From assembly GCA_964628835.1 (NCBI GenBank), contig CAZVME010000048.1:1-25058 (forward strand): 25,058 bases of DNA, written 5' to 3'. How positions within the stretch are numbered: the stretch's first letter is position 1; every line of letters begins with the position of its first letter. The translations under genes were made by a program, and so were the position numbers. Origin of the DNA: JAAGZL01 sp964628835 (GTDB lineage: Bacteria; Pseudomonadota; Gammaproteobacteria; Chromatiales; Chromatiaceae). The notes beneath the pieces were generated by a model that was given only the letters and a program-made list of their open reading frames with translations, ran no database searches and was not told the origin of the DNA. Below are positions 22,672-25,058 of this stretch, piece by piece.

Positions 22672-23009
22672 GTAGAAGGTTAAGCACCCAGGTGCGTACA
22701 AGTGGTTAAGTTACCATTGCTGGGATAGATGGGCTGATTGAATCACATCCAATCTATATGCAACTTTGTCCTGGAGTTGGAGAAAGACAAGCTACATATC
22801 GTGAACTCTTCAGAAGCACCGTTGATGACGGTGACACTATTCAGCATATACGTGAAGCACTTAACCATGAGCTAGTGCTTGGACTGTCAGTATTTAAGGA
22901 TAAAATTGAAAAAACGACGAATCGACAAATTCGTATGGGGGATTACTATGATGGGTACCGCAATATTTGGGCTAGTCCTGGGGGTCAGAAACCCCCAGGC
23001 CCAAATTAG
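22672..23009 (+). pseudogene. C-terminal remnant of Y1 (IS200-like, REP-associated) transposase, frameshifted
   Basis: Only the end of a tyrosine HUH transposase of the TnpA-REP/DUF1568 type is left. In one frame VKHPGAYKWLSYHC matches the family stretch 'v..P..Y.WSSYh.N'; after a frameshift at about 22715-22725 the next frame continues AGIDGLIESHPIYMQL, GERQATYRELF and IREALNHELVLGLSVFKDKIE, matching the family end 'G..d.Li.pHp.Y..Lg...R...Yr.LF....IR.a...g..lG...F...Ie'. The catalytic HUH and tyrosine parts are absent, and sequence before about 22672 does not continue the ELNPVRA motif. The reading frame from the ATG at 22758 (83 codons) should not be taken as a functional gene. A bulged palindrome overlaps its 3' end. 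Confidence 0.75.
22965..23006. repeat. REP-like bulged palindrome
   Basis: ATTTGGG (22965-22971) pairs with CCCAAAT (23000-23006), and CCTGGGGG (22977-22984) with CCCCCAGG (22992-22999): 15 perfect pairs, a 5-nt one-sided bulge (CTAGT) and a 7-nt loop. Such imperfect hairpins are the substrates of REP-associated transposases and lie at ends of IS200/IS605-type elements. It also sits 10 bp beyond the stop of the next minus-strand gene. Confidence 0.65.
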
Positions 23010-23015
23010 TTCTCT

Positions 23016-23465
23016 CTATTTGAAATGCTTCTTATATGTATCAAGATCACCTTTTAGCTTAATGGCTGAACTTCTTGCGGTGTCGTAATCTTTTGCTGTG
23101 GTAAGATTCTTGACAGCTGGGATGTAGTCAGTCAAAAATACATGGAGCTGGGCATGGGCTTCGCCGTCCATGGTGCAACCCTTAATCAGATCATCAAGTT
23201 GCGCCCCCAGCTTGACACCCAATGCATTCAAGCTGGCCTGGGTTGAATGGTCAGCACCAGAAAACGTTTTTTGCATCTTTGATGACAAATCCCTTGTATG
23301 GTCATCCATTTCCCACCGATCCCCATTATTTAGCGTCAGCGCGCTAGCCGCCGCGCCACTATGTTTGCTATGCGCATGATTATGTGCGTCGTCGGCTGCA
23401 TGCAACCCAATTGCAAAGAACGAGATGGAGAGAGAAATGAGAATAACCGAGATACCTTTCTTCAT
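23016..23465 (-). CDS. Small exported His-rich protein with LTLNNGxxW motif, unknown
   Basis: 149 residues. Signal peptide 1-23 (ISVILISLSISFFAIGLHA), then a histidine-rich start (DDAHNHAHSKHSG) that might bind metal, then ALTLNNGDRWEMDDHTRDLSSKM and a mostly helical remainder including IKGCTMDGEAHAQLHVFLTDYIPAV. The combination 'LTLNNGxxW..D..' and 'C.....A...LH.fl..' recalls a group of small exported proteobacterial proteins sometimes annotated DnrO-like; no function is established and I am unsure of the name. The ATG at 23465 has AGGAG 8 nt upstream. It lies between two mobile-element remnants, which suggests an accessory gene. Confidence 0.75.
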   Translation of the reverse strand: MKKGISVILISLSISFFAIGLHAADDAHNHAHSKHSGAAASALTLNNGDRWEMDDHTRDLSSKMQKTFSGADHSTQASLNALGVKLGAQLDDLIKGCTMDGEAHAQLHVFLTDYIPAVKNLTTAKDYDTARSSAIKLKGDLDTYKKHFK

Positions 23466-23623
23466 ATTAAATACTCCTGATGGTGATTTGCTTAGTTGAT
23501 TGATTGAAACAGAGATGTCTGTTGGTAGTCAAAACGTAGCAGCAGTCAATTTTGTGACACACTGTATAATTATTTTTTGGATCTTCCCCTGATTGAGTGG
23601 GTGACTTTTACCTCGGACAAATA
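23466..23623. other. Upstream region of the His-rich exported protein gene
   Basis: Short intergenic segment between the exported-protein start and the IS4-type element, without a gene. It should carry the minus-strand promoter; I did not find a convincing -35/-10 pair. Confidence 0.5.
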
Positions 23624-23665
23624 GGGGATAGATCAGAATTGCACTAAGTTAAGCCCGTTTAGCAT
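23624..23665 (+). repeat. Left terminal inverted repeat of IS4-type element
   Basis: Begins GGGGATAGATCAGAAT and ends in GCCCGTTTAGCAT. Mismatches to the other arm at arm positions 3, 10 and 17 only. Nearby, CTCGG/CCGAG and AATAGG/CCTATT (23612-23678) could enclose this arm in a larger hairpin. Confidence 0.85.
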
Positions 23666-23674
23666 TACACCTAT

Positions 23675-24180
23675 TCCGAGCCGGTTTGAAGACAGAAGCA
23701 GGCGTAAATACGCTCTTATGGAAAACCGCAGCCTGGTTTCTGATTTGATGCTTGTGGCCAGACCTCCTGGTTAATGCTCGTATCAGGCATGCTTATACCA
23801 GTGCCATCGACAACGACCACCCGGCGATCTTTCCAGCAGTGTTTGTGACTGCGCTGATTCAATGTTCGGTAGTGTGTGCAAGAATCGTTTTCAGGCTGCT
23901 TTTCTCCAGCTTGCCACGTGCTTGACAGTAAGCTGATGTAGATGCCGAAGGTGCTGGTAATGATTGGGTGGCCGCAAAAGACTGAACCTTTTCAACCACT
24001 TCCTGGCAGCCACCATCCGCATCTAGTACTTGTGAAAAGAAAGCCCAGAATGTGTTCGTCTTACTAAATAGGCGGCGACGGCTGAAGGCTCCATCGCTAC
24101 CGTGTTCCAATGTCTGTGTCGGAATAAACTGAGCGAAATAATCGCCCGTAGGCCAATCGAATGATGTCTAATTCATTCTT
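23675..24180 (-). pseudogene. IS4-family transposase fragment (frameshifted, truncated)
   Basis: Read on the minus strand, one frame gives FDWPTGDYFAQFIPTQTLE, then SRRRLFSKTNTFWAFFSQVLD and STSAYCQARGKLEKSSL, ending at a stop at 23859. The next part is in another frame: CWKDRRVVVVDGTGISMPDT, then NQEVWPQASNQKPGCGFP, a stop, and CFCLQTGS before the left repeat. The first catalytic Asp of the DDE triad (VDGT) is present; the second Asp and the Glu are lost with the deleted C-terminal half. At least one frameshift and two in-frame stops show it cannot make active transposase. An ATG at 24186 opens a different frame (MSKNELDII...), so the original start is unclear. Confidence 0.8.
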
Positions 24181-24316
24181 GCTCATTGGCTGGTTTCTGA
24201 CTGGTAGAATGTAGCTTGAGTCGTAATGTGGCGAGATGGAATCCAGGTAAATATAAGGTATTGTTTCTCATGCCATATTGTCTCATTTTGGACATGCATG
24301 AGCACCCCATAATACT

Positions 24317-24358
24317 ATGCTAAACGGGCTTAACTTAGTGCCATTCTGGTCTATCTCC
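24317..24358 (-). repeat. Right terminal inverted repeat of IS4-type element
   Basis: Reverse complement begins GGAGATAGACCAGAAT and ends GCCCGTTTAGCAT. This is the end upstream of the transposase reading frame. Confidence 0.85.
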
Positions 24359-24541
24359 CATTACCCCGGATTACGCTATTTGGAATGCTATTCCGTTGCC
24401 TGACATAAAGGAAAGAGATGGCATAAATCACGTAAAACAATATTAGAAAAATCAATTATAATGACGAATGATGCAGAAACCCTTTAAATATTATGAGGAT
24501 AATGGTAGGTTATGCTCCCATCCTTTAAAAGGAACTTCTAA
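24359..24541. other. Upstream region of the last gene, with a -10-like hexamer
   Basis: No gene. A perfect TATAAT (24457-24462) lies 79 bp before the ATG of the next gene, but no good -35 is found at standard distance. A small hairpin GGAAT-GCT-ATTCC lies near 24383-24395, just outside the IS4-type element. Confidence 0.4.
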
Positions 24542-25003
24542 ATGTCTATTATTCGGTACTTGATTGTTTCCCTGATGATCCTGTCCGCATATAACGTTTA
24601 TGCTGATAATCTTAATGCGAGTGCTGCAGAAGATTCACAGTTGATGTATATGGATTACGATAACGATAATGAGTTAGTCACTAATATCCCTACCCTTGAT
24701 ACCCAAGAACTGTTTTTGCAGGTTTGGCAATTAAATAACAGTCTCCAGAGTAAGAGAGAAAAAATTGCTCAGTCGGTAAAAGATAGTGAATTTAGCGTAC
24801 AGGATGGCGTAATCACCGCTGTTGTGCCTGGTGGATTGCTTTATGCAGCGCATAAGAAACTTAAGCATAATCAGGAAAAAAAGAAACTTGCGCAGGTAGC
24901 AAGCCAATTAGATGATGTGACAGAGGGGTTAGAGGAGTTGCGATTGGCCGCTATTTTTGAACCAGAAGTAGTTACGCTGGATCGTAAGCCAGAGCCCCAG
25001 TGA
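24542..25003 (+). CDS. Exported protein of unknown function
   Basis: 153 residues; family not recognised. Signal peptide about 1-21 (YLIVSLMILSAYNVYA, cleavage before DN). The mature protein has an acidic start (DYDNDNELV), a helical stretch ELFLQVWQLNNSLQSKREKIAQSV, a short hydrophobic glycine-containing segment GVITAVVPGGLLYAA (89-103) that might touch a membrane, then a lysine-rich, coiled-coil-like part HKKLKHNQEKKKLAQVASQLDDVTEGLEEL. The ATG at 24542 has AAAGGA 8 nt upstream, supporting translation. It is more AT-rich than the core genes and lies beyond the mobile-element remnants, so it may be acquired. It could be part of a small envelope or secreted system continuing beyond the window. 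Confidence 0.72.
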   Translation: MSIIRYLIVSLMILSAYNVYADNLNASAAEDSQLMYMDYDNDNELVTNIPTLDTQELFLQVWQLNNSLQSKREKIAQSVKDSEFSVQDGVITAVVPGGLLYAAHKKLKHNQEKKKLAQVASQLDDVTEGLEELRLAAIFEPEVVTLDRKPEPQ

Positions 25004-25058
25004 ATTTGGCTAAACCTTGATACATACATTCACCATGTTTCTTTCATGGAAAATCACA

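Larger units (their letters stand above)
23624..24358 (-). mobile_element. Internally deleted IS4-type insertion element with both terminal inverted repeats
   Basis: About 735 bp bounded by 42-bp inverted repeats that agree at 39 of 42 positions; the inner 25 bp of each are identical. Inside, on the minus strand, is a broken IS4-family transposase that lacks its C-terminal half. Full IS4-type elements are about twice as long, so this is a shortened, non-autonomous copy. No target-site duplication was recognised at these borders, so the outer ends may be off by a few bases or the insertion is old. Confidence 0.78.

Noticed and set aside
24110..24186. MSKNELDII... frame as the true start of the IS4-type transposase
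   Set aside because: It is out of frame with the recognisable FIPTQTLE...SRRRLF part and ends at a stop; it could be the original start after a frameshift, but this cannot be settled here.
23610..24370. Target-site duplication flanking the IS4-type element
   Set aside because: The bases just outside the two inverted repeats show no convincing direct repeat.
1..25058. CRISPR arrays, toxin-antitoxin pairs, restriction or other defence genes
   Set aside because: No regularly spaced repeats and no recognisable defence proteins were found on either strand.

Overview
The window looks like a chromosomal segment of a free-living or symbiotic gammaproteobacterium. The clearest sign is the block gacA/uvrY - (uracil-DNA glycosylase) - uvrC - pgsA - tRNA-Gly - tRNA-Cys - tRNA-Leu, which matches the order known in enterics (uvrY-uvrC-pgsA-glyW-cysT-leuZ) with one extra repair gene inserted. 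The class II ribonucleotide reductase split into two genes (nrdJa/nrdJb), as known in Pseudomonas aeruginosa, fits the same assignment. I cannot name genus or species. A marine, sulfur-oxidiser-like relative is possible but is only an impression.

Layout. Positions 1-3619 (+): end of sucA, then sucB and lpdA (2-oxoglutarate dehydrogenase E1, E2, E3), with a small Sel1-repeat exported protein overlapping the end of lpdA. 3682-4077 (+): OsmC-like protein, converging on and overlapping lutC. 4074-6892 (-): lutA-lutB-lutC, overlapping genes for iron-sulfur L-lactate oxidation, preceded on the same strand by exonuclease III xthA (6965-7786). 7918-9833 (+): yaaA (peroxide stress) and zapE (AFG1-like ATPase). 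10332-11678 (+): a FadL/OmpP1-type outer-membrane transporter with a 14-bp palindrome upstream and a strong terminator. 11729-12043: non-coding but rich in stable hairpins. 12044-12979 (-): murein endopeptidase mepA. 13456-14088: a DUF2147-like exported protein and a small membrane protein, convergent. 14477-17390 (-): nrdJb and nrdJa with a terminator behind and an NrdR box in front. 18016-22388 (+): the gacA - UDG - uvrC - pgsA - tRNA block.

After the tRNAs the character changes. From 22389 to the end there are decayed mobile elements: a frameshifted C-terminal piece of a Y1/REP-associated (IS200-like) transposase ending in a bulged palindrome, and a short IS4-type element with 42-bp terminal inverted repeats (39/42 matching) around a broken, truncated transposase. 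Between and beyond them lie two small exported proteins of unknown function. This is accessory DNA placed next to a tRNA cluster.

How the genes work together: the sucAB-lpd segment supplies the TCA-cycle step from 2-oxoglutarate to succinyl-CoA; lutABC feeds lactate carbon to pyruvate; xthA, the family-5 UDG and uvrC are DNA repair functions; nrdJab supplies deoxynucleotides with adenosylcobalamin, independent of oxygen; yaaA and the OsmC protein are stress functions. I see no CRISPR array, toxin-antitoxin pair or recognisable defence system. The candidates most worth checking as new are the structured RNA region at 11752-11919, the mobile-element remnants after the tRNAs, the regulatory palindromes, and the UDG placed between gacA and uvrC.
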